Shown: positions 45,376 to 55,861, counted from the first letter of the stretch. The stretch is DNA of 64,000 bases from Lachnospiraceae bacterium (GCA_029006155.1 JAQXGF010000133.1:53802-117801); one strand, 5' to 3'. The notes: generated by a model not told the origin, from the letters alone. A program made the numbers and translations.

Positions 45376-46035
45376 TCACTGCGGAATCAACATTAACATC
45401 TTCTCTGCCACCCGCTTCGGAATCCGTATCAGCCCAAACCGGAAAAACAGACTGTAGATATAGGAAATCCCAAAGATCTGACCAATCGCTTTCGGTCCAC
45501 AGTAGGCCGGAATCTCCGTCCGGTCTTCTGCCAGAACGGCTTGCATATCCTGCCACAGCATCCACTCCGGCGCTTCTTTCGCGTGCTTACGCCAGCGGCG
45601 ACGGCCGGCATGCACTTCCATGCCCTGTCTGGAAACGTCCTCGCTTTCTGACGTAGCCTCCGTCTCCTTTTCGATCTCCGCTGCTGCTTTCCCGGCTCCA
45701 TTGTTTCTGACCGGCACAACACTATGAGGCTGAACAGATCCATGTTGCTCTTCCAGATCCACGACGGACGCCTTTGTGAGATACGCCTCCCGCACAATGT
45801 GAAATGCATACAGGACCGAACTGCGCGTCAACGTCTTGGAGTCCTCCTTGCGGGAAACGACCAGCTCCCCGCTCCCGGATTTTTTCAGCGTATACCAGAA
45901 CGGAAGGCCGGATGCCGTAGAAAACAAGCTGCCCTGAAAGGCGACAATCGCCTTCCAGAGCGCCTCATCCGCGATCTCCGGATTTTCAAGTATGCAGTGC
46001 TGCAGGTTTTCTAATGCAAGTTCCTGTTCCTTCAT
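45376..46035 (-). CDS. Uncharacterised conserved protein
   Basis: Protein of 219 residues that I cannot assign to a function. The N-terminal part ([48 protein letters not shown]) and the C-terminal part ([29 protein letters not shown]) resemble a family of hypothetical proteins I recall from Lachnospiraceae. The middle (about 110-165) is charged and variable. No membrane segment or signal peptide is clear. It starts 1 bp after the importer permease stop, so it is translated with the BtuFC-like genes, where an ATPase gene would usually stand. It has no P-loop. Confidence 0.65.
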   Translation of the reverse strand: MKEQELALENLQHCILENPEIADEALWKAIVAFQGSLFSTASGLPFWYTLKKSGSGELVVSRKEDSKTLTRSSVLYAFHIVREAYLTKASVVDLEEQHGSVQPHSVVPVRNNGAGKAAAEIEKETEATSESEDVSRQGMEVHAGRRRWRKHAKEAPEWMLWQDMQAVLAEDRTEIPAYCGPKAIGQIFGISYIYSLFFRFGLIRIPKRVAEKMLMLIPQ

Positions 46036-46036
46036 A

Positions 46037-47071
46037 TTACTTCATTCCTTTTTTCGACTTGCGCAGCAGATAGAGGAAAAACGGTCCGCCACAAAGCGCG
46101 GTGATAATCCCGACCGGAATCTCCGAGGTCGTCAGACTGCGCGCCAGCGTATCACAGATGATTAAAAAAGTGCCTCCAAAGACCAGCGCCGTCGGCAGCA
46201 GCACGCGGTGCTTTGATCCGGTAAAAAGCCGCACGACATGCGGCACGACAAGGCCGACAAAGCCGATAATTCCGGTCACAGAAATCACAGAAGCCGTCAT
46301 CAGGCTGGATGCAAATAAAATTTTCCGTTTTACCCGTTCCGCATTCACGCCAAGCTGCACGGCTGTATCGTCTCCGGTCAGCATGATATCCATCTCCCGC
46401 GCCGAGATCAGCATGATCACCGCTCCGATGAGGATCCACGGGAGGACTGCCCGGATCTGGTTCCAGCCTTTACCATTCAACGTCCCCATCGTCCAGAACA
46501 TAATCTGATCCATACTCTGCTTATTCAGCAGCATCAGAAACGACATCACCGCAGACAGCGTGGAATTCACCGCCACACCCGCGAGCAGCAGCGTCGTGAT
46601 CGGCACCCGCATCCCGGTATGGGAGATCCGGTACACGACAAACAAGGCCGCAAAGGAACCCGCAAAAGCGAGCAGTGTCGTACTGTTCAGCACCCCGATG
46701 CGAAAGCTGAACCGACAGACGATTCCGATCGCCGCCCCGAGTCCTGCTCCGGATGAGACACCGAGCACAAACGGATCCGCCATCGGATTTTTAAAAATGC
46801 TCTGATAACCGGCTCCACTTACCGCCAGCGCCGCACCTGCCAGAAACCCGAGCAGAATGCGTGGAAAACGGATGTTCCAGATGATCGTAATATTTCCTTT
46901 TGCAATCCCCTCTAACGATACCGGCAGGTGAAACAGACGGTTCAGCAGAATCCGGTTTGCCTCCGATGCCGGGACCGAAGCCGCTCCGACAACCGTACAG
47001 AGCCAGACGATTGCCATACATCCAAGAAGGGCCAGCGCAAGAAACGCTGGCCTTATTTTTTTATCTTTCAT
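46037..47071 (-). CDS. BtuC/FecCD-type ABC importer permease
   Basis: Permease of 344 residues with about ten membrane segments. It has typical FecCD blocks: NIRFPRILLGFLAGAALAVS, GAGYQSIFKNPMADPFVLGVSSGAGLGA, and the ATPase-contact region IGFVGLVVPHVVRLFTGSKHR. The family imports cobalamin, haem or siderophores. It starts 4 bp after the binding-protein stop. Neighbouring homocysteine methyltransferase points to cobalamin, but this is weak. No BtuD/FecE-type ATPase follows. Confidence 0.9.
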   Translation of the reverse strand: MKDKKIRPAFLALALLGCMAIVWLCTVVGAASVPASEANRILLNRLFHLPVSLEGIAKGNITIIWNIRFPRILLGFLAGAALAVSGAGYQSIFKNPMADPFVLGVSSGAGLGAAIGIVCRFSFRIGVLNSTTLLAFAGSFAALFVVYRISHTGMRVPITTLLLAGVAVNSTLSAVMSFLMLLNKQSMDQIMFWTMGTLNGKGWNQIRAVLPWILIGAVIMLISAREMDIMLTGDDTAVQLGVNAERVKRKILFASSLMTASVISVTGIIGFVGLVVPHVVRLFTGSKHRVLLPTALVFGGTFLIICDTLARSLTTSEIPVGIITALCGGPFFLYLLRKSKKGMK

Positions 47072-47075
47072 GAGT

Positions 47076-48023
47076 TTACTCTGCGATTTCCGGATAGATC
47101 AGCTCTGCGAGCGTCTTCAGTCCCTCGACATAGCGCGGGCCGGATCTCTGGATCATATCTCCTGCTTCTCCGGAACCATCGATGTAGATAAAGCCATCCT
47201 CACTCTGCAGGCAGGCCAGATCAGAAAGTCCGGCAGTCTCCTTTACCGTATCCAGATCGGAGAACAGCGAAATGTATACATCCGGATTTGCCTCTACGAC
47301 CTTCTCAGCAGAAAGCTGCGGCCAAGTCGTATCTGCATCCGCCGCGATGTTCTTTACATGGATGCTGCTTAACGAGCCATCCAGAAGGGAGCCCGGTCCT
47401 GCGCTGTACAGACTGCCAAGGTCTACAAACGCACTCTTCTCCTCCGTCACCTTCTCCAGCTTTGCGCTCAGATCATTCCACTCGCTCTCCATATCCGCTA
47501 CGACTGCCTCTGCGCCGTCTGTATAGCCGGTCAGCGTGCCAAGTCCTGTGATATCCGCCTCAATCGACTCCCGGTCACTGCCACCGGTCAGATAGACGGC
47601 GGTACCGTTCTCTTCGAGCTGTGTGCGGATATTGTCATCGATAAATCCGGATGCCACGACCAGATCCGGGGACTTGGATAAGATCAGCTCCATATTCGGC
47701 TCCATATAAGTACCGATGGAATCGAGCTTCGTCGCCTCCTCCGGGTAATTGCAGTAGTCCGTTCTTCCGGTCATGACTTCCCCTGCTCCGATCGCATACA
47801 GAATCTCTGTATCCGTCGGTGCCAGAGAAACGATGCTCGTCGGCGCTGCGTCCAGCGTCACCTCATTGTCATAGGCATCCACAACGGTCACCGGGAACGT
47901 CGTGGTGCTTCCTGCCTCCGATACTGCTTCTGTCTCGGTCTCTGCTGCCAGTACCGGCATTGCACACAGCCATGCCACACTGAGCATTGCGAGAGAGGTT
48001 GCATAAAATACATTCTTTTTCAT
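47076..48023 (-). CDS. BtuF-like substrate-binding protein
   Basis: Secreted binding protein of 315 residues, helical-backbone type (DAYDNEVTLDAAPTSIVSLAPTDTEILYAIGA, then YMEPNMELILSKSPDLVVAS). The signal peptide ends VLA-AETE. The only cysteine in it (WLCAMP) is not in a lipobox context, so signal peptidase I cleavage is likely. An acidic linker follows. It pairs with the permease just downstream. Ligand likely cobalamin or another metal chelate. Confidence 0.85.
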   Translation of the reverse strand: MKKNVFYATSLAMLSVAWLCAMPVLAAETETEAVSEAGSTTTFPVTVVDAYDNEVTLDAAPTSIVSLAPTDTEILYAIGAGEVMTGRTDYCNYPEEATKLDSIGTYMEPNMELILSKSPDLVVASGFIDDNIRTQLEENGTAVYLTGGSDRESIEADITGLGTLTGYTDGAEAVVADMESEWNDLSAKLEKVTEEKSAFVDLGSLYSAGPGSLLDGSLSSIHVKNIAADADTTWPQLSAEKVVEANPDVYISLFSDLDTVKETAGLSDLACLQSEDGFIYIDGSGEAGDMIQRSGPRYVEGLKTLAELIYPEIAE

Positions 48024-48044
48024 CTTGTTTCTCCTTTTGGATTT

Positions 48045-48920
48045 TTATTTTCTACACTGCTCACTCAGCAGTCGGATATATGACGGATCTGTCCCACAGC
48101 ATCCGCCGATGACACCTGCCCCTGCCGCAATCAGCTTCTGCATCGACGCTGCAAACTGCTCCGGTGTCATATTGTAATGTGCCATGCCAAATTCATCCAT
48201 GACCGGCATGCCTGCATTCGGCTTCGCGATCACCGGCACCTTTGCGACCTTCTTCATAGAATAAACGACCGACTCCAGCTGATCCGGTCCTAAGGAGCAG
48301 TTCAGTCCGACGGCGACCGCCCCCATCTCCTGCAGCGTCTCGACTGCCTCGACCGCATTTCCACCAAAGAGCGCCGTGCCGTCCGCTTCCACGGTCAGCG
48401 TACACATCACCGGAAGATCGCAGACACTCTGCACTGCATCCAATAATACGACCGTCTCATCCACGCTGAGCATCGTCTCTGCCACAATCAGATCCACACC
48501 GGCCTCATACAATGCCTCTGCCTGCTCCTGGTAAACCGTCATCAGCTCCTGATAGGAAAGCTCACCCTTCGGCTCCAGCATCTTTCCGGTCGTCGTCATA
48601 TCACCGGCCACATAAGCCTTTCCACCAACTGCCTCCTTCGTAATCGCTACCAGATCTGCATTCAGCTTCGGAATATCCCCCTGAAAGTCATGCATCGCAA
48701 GGCTGATCCGGTTTGCGGAAAAAGTCGGCGCGTAAATGATCTGGCTGCCCGCCTCTGCGTATTCTTTCTGCAGCTTCTGGATGACCTCCGGGTGCTCCAG
48801 CACCCACAGCTCCGTGCTCACACCGACTGGCATCCCTGCCTTGCGGAGATTGGAACCGGTCGCTCCATCCAGTAAAATCACGCCCGATTCTGCTAATTTC
48901 TGAAATTCTTCTCTTGTCAT
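48045..48920 (-). CDS. Homocysteine S-methyltransferase family protein
   Basis: Zinc methyltransferase of 291 residues. It has ILLDGATGSNLRKAGMP at the start and the zinc cysteines in VGLNCSLGPDQ and GGCCGTDPSYI. It corresponds to the homocysteine-binding module of MetH but stands alone, so it may use S-methylmethionine or a separate methyl-cobalamin carrier. Position next to a BtuFC-like importer fits the second option. It starts 5 bp after the rsmE stop. Confidence 0.88.
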   Translation of the reverse strand: MTREEFQKLAESGVILLDGATGSNLRKAGMPVGVSTELWVLEHPEVIQKLQKEYAEAGSQIIYAPTFSANRISLAMHDFQGDIPKLNADLVAITKEAVGGKAYVAGDMTTTGKMLEPKGELSYQELMTVYQEQAEALYEAGVDLIVAETMLSVDETVVLLDAVQSVCDLPVMCTLTVEADGTALFGGNAVEAVETLQEMGAVAVGLNCSLGPDQLESVVYSMKKVAKVPVIAKPNAGMPVMDEFGMAHYNMTPEQFAASMQKLIAAGAGVIGGCCGTDPSYIRLLSEQCRK

Positions 48921-48925
48921 TGCTC

Positions 48926-49681
48926 TTATCCTTCCTGTCGGCCTTCCAGCTGCATCATAAGCGCAGCTAACACCGTCATGCCTGCTGTCTCTGTCCGTAA
49001 AATCCGTCTGCCAAGGGTGATCGGACGTACGCCTTTTTCTTTCGCATACTGAACCTCGCTCTCCTCAAAGCCACCTTCCGGCCCGATCAGGATCGCCACC
49101 GACTGTCCCGGCTGTACGCCGTTTAAAATCTTGCGTGTCTCATCCATGCCATCCGCCAGCTCATACGGAATCAGACAGATGTCATACCGGGCTGCCGCAT
49201 CGTCGATCGCTTCCCGAAAGCTCATGACCGGCCGCACCTGCGGGATGATCCTCCGCTTGGACTGCTTCGCCGCACTCTCAGAAATCGCGTTCCACCGTTT
49301 GAGCTTCGCCGCTTCCTTTTTCGCGTCCAGCTTCACGACAGCCCGACGGGTCGCCATCGGAACGATCTCATAAGCGCCAAGCTCCACCGCCTTCTGGATC
49401 ACGAGCTCCATCTTATCGGCCTTCGGAAGCCCCTGAAACAAACTGATGCGGGATGGAAGCTCCGTACCGGCTTCCTCCACCCACATGATATGTGCCGTGA
49501 CTTCCTCCTCCGAAATCGTCCGGATCTCACAGCGGTACTCCTTTTCATCCTCCCCGCTGCTCACCGTGATCTGCTCGCCCGGCTGCATGCGCAGCACATT
49601 CCGGATATGGTTCACATCCGATCCGGTGATCTGGATGTCGGTCGGCCCGATCTGCCCCGGCTCTACAAAGAAATGATACAT
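48926..49681 (-). CDS. rsmE: 16S rRNA m3U1498 methyltransferase RsmE
   Basis: SPOUT-fold rRNA methyltransferase of 251 residues. It has the N-terminal PUA-like start MYHFFVEPGQI, ITGSDVNHIRNVLRM, and the knot motifs LIGPEGGFEESEV and TLGRRILRTETAGMTVLAAL, which bind S-adenosylmethionine. It lies 19 bp after prmA, a gene pair seen in many Firmicutes. Confidence 0.94.
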   Translation of the reverse strand: MYHFFVEPGQIGPTDIQITGSDVNHIRNVLRMQPGEQITVSSGEDEKEYRCEIRTISEEEVTAHIMWVEEAGTELPSRISLFQGLPKADKMELVIQKAVELGAYEIVPMATRRAVVKLDAKKEAAKLKRWNAISESAAKQSKRRIIPQVRPVMSFREAIDDAAARYDICLIPYELADGMDETRKILNGVQPGQSVAILIGPEGGFEESEVQYAKEKGVRPITLGRRILRTETAGMTVLAALMMQLEGRQEG

Positions 49682-49700
49682 CTCTCCATCCTTTCTGTGC

Positions 49701-50654
49701 TCAGCGCTTCCGTGCAGTCACGGATACCCAGTCGTTCTGATGGGTGACTTCCACGACCTCCAGCCCAGCCGCTTTCACCGCCTCTACGACCGTCTCTTCC
49801 TTCTCGTCAATGATACCGGAAGTGATATAAATACCGCCGGACTTCAGCTGATGCAGGATCACCGGTGTCAGCGGTACGAGCACATCCGCAAGGATATTGG
49901 CCACTACAATGTCATATTTCTCATAGCCGACCGCATCCTGTACCGCTTTATCCGTAATGATATTTCCGATCATGACATCCATAGAAGTCTCCGGAATGCC
50001 ATTTACTTCGAGATTCTCTTTGGTGGCCGTGATCGCACACGGATCCAGATCGGTTCCGACCGCATGCTTTGCCCCGAGCTTCAGCGCTACGATCGAGAGG
50101 ATCCCACTTCCGGTCCCGACATCGAGCAGCTCGGTATCGCTGTTCACATACTTTTTCAGCTGGCGCATGCACAGCTGTGTCGTCTCATGCATACCGGTAC
50201 CGAATGCCGTACCCGGATCAATGTGAATGATCATCTTGTCCTGATCCTCCGGCTTTACTTCCTCCCAGGACGGAATGATCAGAATATCATCCACATAAAA
50301 CTGATGGAAATACTGCTTCCAGTTGTTGATCCAGTCCTTATCCTCGGTCTGGCCGCGCTCAATCGTACACGCACCAAGGTCCATAAAGCTGCGGTACGTC
50401 TCCAGCTCTTCATCTACGCGGGCCAGAATCGCCTCCGTGTCCGCATCCTCCTCCAGATAAAAGCTGAGGTAGGCGATCCCGTCGTCCGCCGGTCCGTCCG
50501 GCAGAATGTCCACGAACATCTGCTGCTTGTCCGACTCGGAAAGCGGCACCTTGTCCTCGATCTCCACGCCCTCGACCCCGGCGTCTGCCAGTGCGGAGAT
50601 GACGATGTCCTCCGCATCGGTCTTTGTCTTTAATGTGAATTTATTCCAACGCAT
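49701..50654 (-). CDS. prmA: Ribosomal protein L11 methyltransferase PrmA
   Basis: Class I methyltransferase of 317 residues. It has an N-terminal substrate-recognition domain (MRWNKFTLKTKTDAEDIV, DKDWINNWKQYFHQFYV) and a catalytic domain with GTAFGTGMHETTQLC, LLDVGTGSGILSIVALKLGA (AdoMet motif I) and NILADVLVPL. Start at 50654 is the family start; a longer reading to 50783 runs into the preceding gene's terminator region. It is downstream of dnaJ but separated by a strong terminator. Confidence 0.94.
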   Translation of the reverse strand: MRWNKFTLKTKTDAEDIVISALADAGVEGVEIEDKVPLSESDKQQMFVDILPDGPADDGIAYLSFYLEEDADTEAILARVDEELETYRSFMDLGACTIERGQTEDKDWINNWKQYFHQFYVDDILIIPSWEEVKPEDQDKMIIHIDPGTAFGTGMHETTQLCMRQLKKYVNSDTELLDVGTGSGILSIVALKLGAKHAVGTDLDPCAITATKENLEVNGIPETSMDVMIGNIITDKAVQDAVGYEKYDIVVANILADVLVPLTPVILHQLKSGGIYITSGIIDEKEETVVEAVKAAGLEVVEVTHQNDWVSVTARKR

Positions 50655-50748
50655 GTTCTCATACCTTTCTGTTTCTATTTTCTGTCTGATCTGTTTGCAG
50701 ACATATAGCTTTAGTTTAGCATAGCCCCCTGCAGAAGTCAATTGCAGC

Positions 50749-50779
50749 AAAAAGGCTCCTGCAGAATCCTGCAGGAGCC
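50749..50779 (-). terminator. Terminator of the heat-shock operon
   Basis: Perfect 11-bp arms GGCTCCTGCAG/CTGCAGGAGCC with a 4-nt loop, then five T on the minus strand. Confidence 0.92.
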
Positions 50780-50797
50780 ACATGCTGACGCATCTGT

Positions 50798-52006
50798 CTA
50801 TTTCTCATTCTGGCCGTCCAGATCTTCAAAGGTCTCCTTGAGCTTATCCATGAAGCCCTTCTTTTTTCCTTTTTCCGGCTTTTCTGATTTCTTATCCTCG
50901 GCGCGTCCAAGGCTGTTACCGGTCTCCATATCGAAGTCCCGGATCGCCTGTTTTGCTGCCTCGTTCAGCTTCGTCGGCACCTGTACAACCAGCGTCACAT
51001 AATGATCGCCACGCACATTTTTATTCCGCCAAGACGGAACACCCTTGCCCTTGAAGCGAACCTTTGTATCGGTCTGTGTCCCCGGCTTTACCGTATAAAT
51101 GATATCGCCGTCCACGGTACTGATCTTGATATCGCCGCCAAGCGCTGCCTGTGCATAGGACATCGGAACTGTCGAATAAATGTCCATGTCCTGTCTCTGG
51201 AAAATCGGATGCCGTCCGACATTGACCGCTACGAGCAGATCCCCTCTCGGACCGCCATTGACGCCCGGCTCACCCTTTTCACGGATGCGGACACTCTGTC
51301 CATCGTCAATACCTGCCGGAATGACGACTTTGATCTTCTTCCGGTTCGAAATATAACCGGTACCACGGCAATCCGGACATTTGTCCTTGATGATCTTACC
51401 GGTACCATGACAGTCCGGACAGGTCTGTACATTCTGTACCGTACCAAACAGAGACTGCTGCGTGAATACTACCTGACCCTTTCCTCCACACTTCGGACAC
51501 GTCTCCGGAGAAGTCCCCGGCTTCGCCCCGGTGCCGTGGCAGGTCGTACACTCGTCCTTCATGTTCAGCTCGATTTCCTTCTCACAGCCGAAAATGGCCT
51601 CCTCAAAGGTAATGCGGACGCTGGTACGCAGATTCGCTCCCTGCATCGGGCCTCTCGCTCCGCCGCTGCGCCGTCTGCCGCCACCGAACAGATCACCGAA
51701 GATATCACCGAAAATGTCGCCCATATCTCCGCTGAAATTGAAGCCGTCGAAGCCGCCTGCTCCACCGCCACCCTGTTCAAACGCCGCATGGCCGAACTGG
51801 TCATACTGTCTGCGCTTATCCGGATCGCTCAGAACGGCATACGCCTCGGATGCCTCCTTAAACTTCTGCTCTGCTTCCTTGTCGCCCGGATTCATATCCG
51901 GATGATATTTCTTCGCCAGGGCACGGTACGCCTTCTTCAGTGTCGCGTCATCTGCATTTTTATCCACACCCAGGACTTCGTAGTAATCCCGCTTATTCTC
52001 TGCCAT
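50798..52006 (-). CDS. dnaJ: Co-chaperone DnaJ
   Basis: Hsp40 of 402 residues. It has the J-domain with HPD ([11 protein letters not shown]), a G/F-rich linker ([11 protein letters not shown]), four CxxCxGxG zinc repeats ([32 protein letters not shown]), then the C-terminal substrate-binding part. A lysine-rich extension of about 30 residues ([20 protein letters not shown]) ends the protein. It lies 89 bp after dnaK, a gap with a CCCCTGCAG/CTGCAGGGG hairpin. Confidence 0.96.
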   Translation of the reverse strand: MAENKRDYYEVLGVDKNADDATLKKAYRALAKKYHPDMNPGDKEAEQKFKEASEAYAVLSDPDKRRQYDQFGHAAFEQGGGGAGGFDGFNFSGDMGDIFGDIFGDLFGGGRRRSGGARGPMQGANLRTSVRITFEEAIFGCEKEIELNMKDECTTCHGTGAKPGTSPETCPKCGGKGQVVFTQQSLFGTVQNVQTCPDCHGTGKIIKDKCPDCRGTGYISNRKKIKVVIPAGIDDGQSVRIREKGEPGVNGGPRGDLLVAVNVGRHPIFQRQDMDIYSTVPMSYAQAALGGDIKISTVDGDIIYTVKPGTQTDTKVRFKGKGVPSWRNKNVRGDHYVTLVVQVPTKLNEAAKQAIRDFDMETGNSLGRAEDKKSEKPEKGKKKGFMDKLKETFEDLDGQNEK

Positions 52007-52033
52007 AATCCATCCACCTTATACCGGACAATG

Positions 52034-52059
52034 CCCCTGCAGAGCTGCTCCTGCAGGGG
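52034..52059 (-). terminator. Hairpin between dnaK and dnaJ
   Basis: Perfect 9-bp arms CCCCTGCAG/CTGCAGGGG with an 8-nt loop and no T-run. It probably affects mRNA processing or partial termination, giving more DnaK than DnaJ. Confidence 0.45.
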
Positions 52060-52095
52060 TATTGTCTGTTTGTATTTGCTTTCTCTTCCTTTATA

Positions 52096-53982
52096 TTAGA
52101 CCTCTCTGTAGTCTCCGTCAACCACATCATCATCCGGCTGAGATCCTGCTGTGCTGCCGCCTGCTGTCTGCTGACCCATATCCGGGCCTGCGCCTGCTGC
52201 TCCTGCACCTGCTGCACCCTGTGCCTGCTCATATACCTTTGCGAAAAGCTTCTGAGCACTGTTCATCAGTTTCTCTTTGCCAGCCTTCAGCTCATCGATC
52301 TGAGCATCGGTCATATCTTCCGGATTGGTCTTCTCTACCAGCTCCTTGAGTGCCTTCAGATCCTCTTCTACAGCGGTCTTATCTGCTGCATCGATCTTGT
52401 CGCCAACCTCTTCGATTGCCTTCTCGGTCTGGAATACCATTGCATCTGCATCATTTCTTACATCGATGGCTTCCTTCTTCTTCTTATCCTGAGCCTCGTA
52501 CTCAGCTGCCTCTTTGACTGCCTTGTCGATCTCGGACTCAGACATGTTGGATCCGGAAGTGATCGTGATGTGCTGCTCCTTGCCGGTACCAAGATCCTTT
52601 GCGGATACATTTACGATACCGTTTGCATCGATATCGAACGTAACCTCGATCTGCGGAACGCCTCTTCTTGCTGGCGGGATACCATCCAGACGGAACTGGC
52701 CGAGGGACTTGTTGTCCTTCGCGAACTGTCTCTCACCCTGTACGACGTGAATGTCTACAGCGGTCTGGTTATCAGCCGCGGTGGAGAATACCTGGCTCTT
52801 CTTGGTCGGGATTGTGGTGTTACGCTCGATCAGCTTCGTTGCTACGCCACCGAGTGTCTCGATAGACAGAGACAGCGGAGTAACATCCAGCAGAAGGATG
52901 TCGCCTGCACCTGCATCGCCGGCGAGCTTACCACCCTGAATGGAAGCACCAAGTGCTACGCACTCATCCGGGTTCAGTGTCTTGCTCGGCTCATGGCCGG
53001 TCAGCTGTTTTACCTTCTCCTGTACGGACAGCATACGTGTGGAACCGCCGACCAGCAGTACCTTGGACAGATCTGCTGCAGTCAGTCCTGCATCTCTTAA
53101 TGCGTTCTGTACCGGAGCAGCCGTTCTCTCTACCAGATCATGGGTCAGCTCGTCGAATTTCGCTCTGGTCAGATCCATCTCGAAGTGCTTCGGGCCGGTC
53201 TCATTTGCTGTGATGAACGGAAGGTTGATATTGGTCGTGGTGGAAGAAGACAGCTCCTTCTTTGCCTTCTCTGCTGCTTCTCTTAATCTCTGCAGTGCCA
53301 TCTTATCATTGGAAAGGTCGATGCCCTCCTTGGACTTGAAGTCCTCGATCATGTAGTCGGTAATCCGCTTATCGAAGTCATCGCCGCCCAGACGGTTATC
53401 ACCGTTCGTTGCCAGTACTTCAATGACACCGTCACCGATCTCGATGATAGATACATCAAAAGTACCACCGCCAAGGTCATATACCATGATCTTCTGCTCT
53501 TTGTCATTGTCAAGGCCATATGCAAGGGCTGCTGCGGTCGGCTCGTTGATGATACGCTTTACATCCAGTCCTGCGATCTTACCTGCATCCTTGGTCGCCT
53601 GACGCTGTGCATCATTGAAGTATGCCGGAACCGTGATGACTGCTTCCGTTACCTTCTCGCCAAGGTAATTCTCTGCATCTGCTTTCAGCTTCTGCAGGAT
53701 CATTGCGGAGATCTCCTGCGGAGAATATTTCTTTCCGTCGATCTCAACTCTGTAATCGCTGCCCATATGTCTCTTGATAGAAGAGATCGTGCGGTCTGCG
53801 TTTGTCACTGCCTGACGCTTTGCCGGCTCGCCGACCAGACGCTCACCATTTTTTGTAAATGCAACAACAGACGGTGTCGTTCTGGAACCTTCTGTGTTTG
53901 TAACAACGGTAGCTTTGCCACCTTCCATAACTGCTACGCAGCTGTTTGTTGTACCAAGGTCGATACCAATAATTTTACTCAT
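52096..53982 (-). CDS. dnaK: Chaperone DnaK (Hsp70)
   Basis: Hsp70 of 628 residues. The ATPase signatures are [27 protein letters not shown] and [14 protein letters not shown]. The linker [17 protein letters not shown] precedes the substrate-binding domain. The disordered tail is rich in Gly and Ala ([20 protein letters not shown]). Third gene of the hrcA operon, with an AGGAGG site. Confidence 0.97.
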   Translation of the reverse strand: MSKIIGIDLGTTNSCVAVMEGGKATVVTNTEGSRTTPSVVAFTKNGERLVGEPAKRQAVTNADRTISSIKRHMGSDYRVEIDGKKYSPQEISAMILQKLKADAENYLGEKVTEAVITVPAYFNDAQRQATKDAGKIAGLDVKRIINEPTAAALAYGLDNDKEQKIMVYDLGGGTFDVSIIEIGDGVIEVLATNGDNRLGGDDFDKRITDYMIEDFKSKEGIDLSNDKMALQRLREAAEKAKKELSSSTTTNINLPFITANETGPKHFEMDLTRAKFDELTHDLVERTAAPVQNALRDAGLTAADLSKVLLVGGSTRMLSVQEKVKQLTGHEPSKTLNPDECVALGASIQGGKLAGDAGAGDILLLDVTPLSLSIETLGGVATKLIERNTTIPTKKSQVFSTAADNQTAVDIHVVQGERQFAKDNKSLGQFRLDGIPPARRGVPQIEVTFDIDANGIVNVSAKDLGTGKEQHITITSGSNMSESEIDKAVKEAAEYEAQDKKKKEAIDVRNDADAMVFQTEKAIEEVGDKIDAADKTAVEEDLKALKELVEKTNPEDMTDAQIDELKAGKEKLMNSAQKLFAKVYEQAQGAAGAGAAGAGPDMGQQTAGGSTAGSQPDDDVVDGDYREV

Positions 53983-54055
53983 AATTCATTCCTCCTGCTT
54001 ATGCACCGGATCATCCGGCTCATCTGTAATCTATCTGAAAACGGTGTTGCCAATT

Positions 54056-54700
54056 TTAATTTGCTACTTTTACCATGCTGTGTCTTACGACGGTGTCACG
54101 GTACATGTAGCCTTTCTGGAATTCCTCTACGATGATATTGTCACCGGCTTCCTCATCGTCCACATGCATCACTGCGTTGTGGAAATTCGGATCGAATTCC
54201 TTTCCAACCGCCTCAATCTGCTTTACCCCGATCGCCTCAAGACTCGCGATCAGCTGGCGGTATACCTTTTCCATTCCCTGTACGAATGGCTCTTCCTTCT
54301 GCTCTTCGGATACGCTCGCGAGCCCCCGCTCGAAATTGTCCACCGTCGGCAGAATCTTTTCTACCACGCTCTTAGCTCCCACCTCGAACATGGCTGCTTT
54401 TTCCTTCTCGGTGCGCTTGCGGAAGTTATCGAACTCCGCCATCTGGCGCTGTACCCGATCGGTAAGCTCTTCTATCTGTGTATCTTTTTTGTCTTTTTTC
54501 TTTTTGAAAAAGCCCTTTTTCGGAGCTTCCTCTGTCCCAGACGCTTCTGACGCATCTGCTGCATCTTCTGCTGTATCGGTATCTGTGGCTTCTGCCGCAT
54601 CCTCACTGGCAGCTTCGTCTGTGATCTCCAGCTCCTGCTCCTGCGCGGCCGTCGTCTCATCCGCGTCCTGCAGAACCTCTTCGTTTCTGTTTTCTTCCAC
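54056..54700 (-). CDS. grpE: Nucleotide exchange factor GrpE
   Basis: GrpE of about 214 residues. It has a long acidic disordered N-terminus (DAADASEASGTEEAPKKGFF), the dimer coiled coil (QRQMAEFDNFRKRTEKEKAAMFEVGA) and the beta-wing domain ending FQKGYMYRDTVVRHSMVKVAN. I chose the GTG at 54700 because GGAAAGGTGG lies 9 bp before it; an ATG ten codons earlier (54730) has no visible ribosome site. It releases ADP from DnaK. Confidence 0.92.
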   Translation of the reverse strand: MEENRNEEVLQDADETTAAQEQELEITDEAASEDAAEATDTDTAEDAADASEASGTEEAPKKGFFKKKKDKKDTQIEELTDRVQRQMAEFDNFRKRTEKEKAAMFEVGAKSVVEKILPTVDNFERGLASVSEEQKEEPFVQGMEKVYRQLIASLEAIGVKQIEAVGKEFDPNFHNAVMHVDDEEAGDNIIVEEFQKGYMYRDTVVRHSMVKVAN

Positions 54701-54741
54701 CGGATCGTTCCACCTTTCCCGGCAGTGCATGTCGCACCGCG

Positions 54742-55767
54742 CTATTTTTTCTTAAATATCTCATCGAGTTGTGCCATCAGAGTCTTCAACGTACCGACCA
54801 CTTTTTCGTAATCCATACGCTTTGGTCCGACGACACCGATCTTGCCATACATGCCTTCTCCCAGCTCATAGGTCGCTGTCACGACACTGCAGTCCTGCAT
54901 CGCACCTACCGGGGACTCTCCGCCGATGTAAACCTGTATTCCGGTCTGATCGGCGCTGTCCTGACTGATGATATCAGCCAGTTCCTTTTTATCCTCAAAT
55001 GTACTGATCAGCTCACTGGCTTTCTCCGAGCTGCTCAGCTCCGGATATTTGAAAATATTCGTCGTGCCGCTCGTGTAGATCTCCAGCTCATCCTGCGATG
55101 CCTGTATGGACTCTGCCACGGCATCCAGCACCCGGTTCACCAGCTCGCTGTGGATACCGGCCTGCTCTTTGAGCTTTGCGATCGTCGCAAGATTGATCTC
55201 CTCAATCGTAAGCCCGTTCAGTGCGCTGTTCAGCAGGATATTCATCTCCAGTACCGTCTTCTGGTCGAGGCCGTGCTGAATCTCAAGAAGCTTGTTCTTC
55301 ACCACATTGCCCTCTGCCACCACCGTCGCCAGAATCTGTGTGTCACTGACGATCGAGAGCTGAATGAACTTCAGCTTCGTCCGATGGTACTGCGGTCCGG
55401 ATATCATCGCTGCATAATTCGTATTGGCTGCCAGCACCTTTACCATCTGCTTCAGCAGAAGCTCCATCTTGTCCTGCCGCTGGATCACGAGCTCTTTCAT
55501 CTCTGTGACCTCGCGGTCCTTCTCTTCCATCATGCGGTCCACATATAAGCGATAACCGGCATCGGAAGGAATCCGGCCTGCCGAAGTATGCGGCTGGAGA
55601 ATGTATCCCATCTCCTCCAGATCTGACATCTCATTTCTGATCGTAGCGGAACTCAGATTCAGGTCGGCATACTTGGAAATTGTCCTTGAACCAACCGGCT
55701 CGCCTGTCTCCAGATAGGTCTTGACGATCGCTTTTAAAATCGTCCACTTTCTGTCATCAAGCTGCAT
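54742..55767 (-). CDS. hrcA: Heat-shock repressor HrcA
   Basis: Repressor of 341 residues. The N-terminal winged helix (LDDRKWTILKAIVKTYLETGEPVGSRTISKY, SSATIRNEMSDLEEMGYILQPHTSAGRIPS) is followed by a GAF-like domain with an inserted helix and the conserved GMYGKIGVVGPKRMDYEKVVG end. First gene of the hrcA-grpE-dnaK-dnaJ operon, directly behind the CIRCE element it binds with help from GroEL. Confidence 0.96.
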   Translation of the reverse strand: MQLDDRKWTILKAIVKTYLETGEPVGSRTISKYADLNLSSATIRNEMSDLEEMGYILQPHTSAGRIPSDAGYRLYVDRMMEEKDREVTEMKELVIQRQDKMELLLKQMVKVLAANTNYAAMISGPQYHRTKLKFIQLSIVSDTQILATVVAEGNVVKNKLLEIQHGLDQKTVLEMNILLNSALNGLTIEEINLATIAKLKEQAGIHSELVNRVLDAVAESIQASQDELEIYTSGTTNIFKYPELSSSEKASELISTFEDKKELADIISQDSADQTGIQVYIGGESPVGAMQDCSVVTATYELGEGMYGKIGVVGPKRMDYEKVVGTLKTLMAQLDEIFKKK

Positions 55768-55820
55768 CTGAACTCCTCCTTTCTGATCTTATAAGGCAAC
55801 CAGTGTTTCTTCTGGTCTTG

Positions 55821-55847
55821 TTAGCACTCTCGACTTAGGAGTGCTAA
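55821..55847. promoter_or_regulatory. CIRCE operator
   Basis: Perfect TTAGCACTC-N9-GAGTGCTAA, the HrcA binding site, 53 bp before hrcA and just downstream of its promoter. Confidence 0.97.
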
Positions 55848-55861
55848 CACCTTATGCAGTT

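Noticed and set aside
48021..48045. Cobalamin riboswitch before the BtuF-like gene
   Set aside because: The gap is 21 bp and already holds the ribosome site; no room for a riboswitch.
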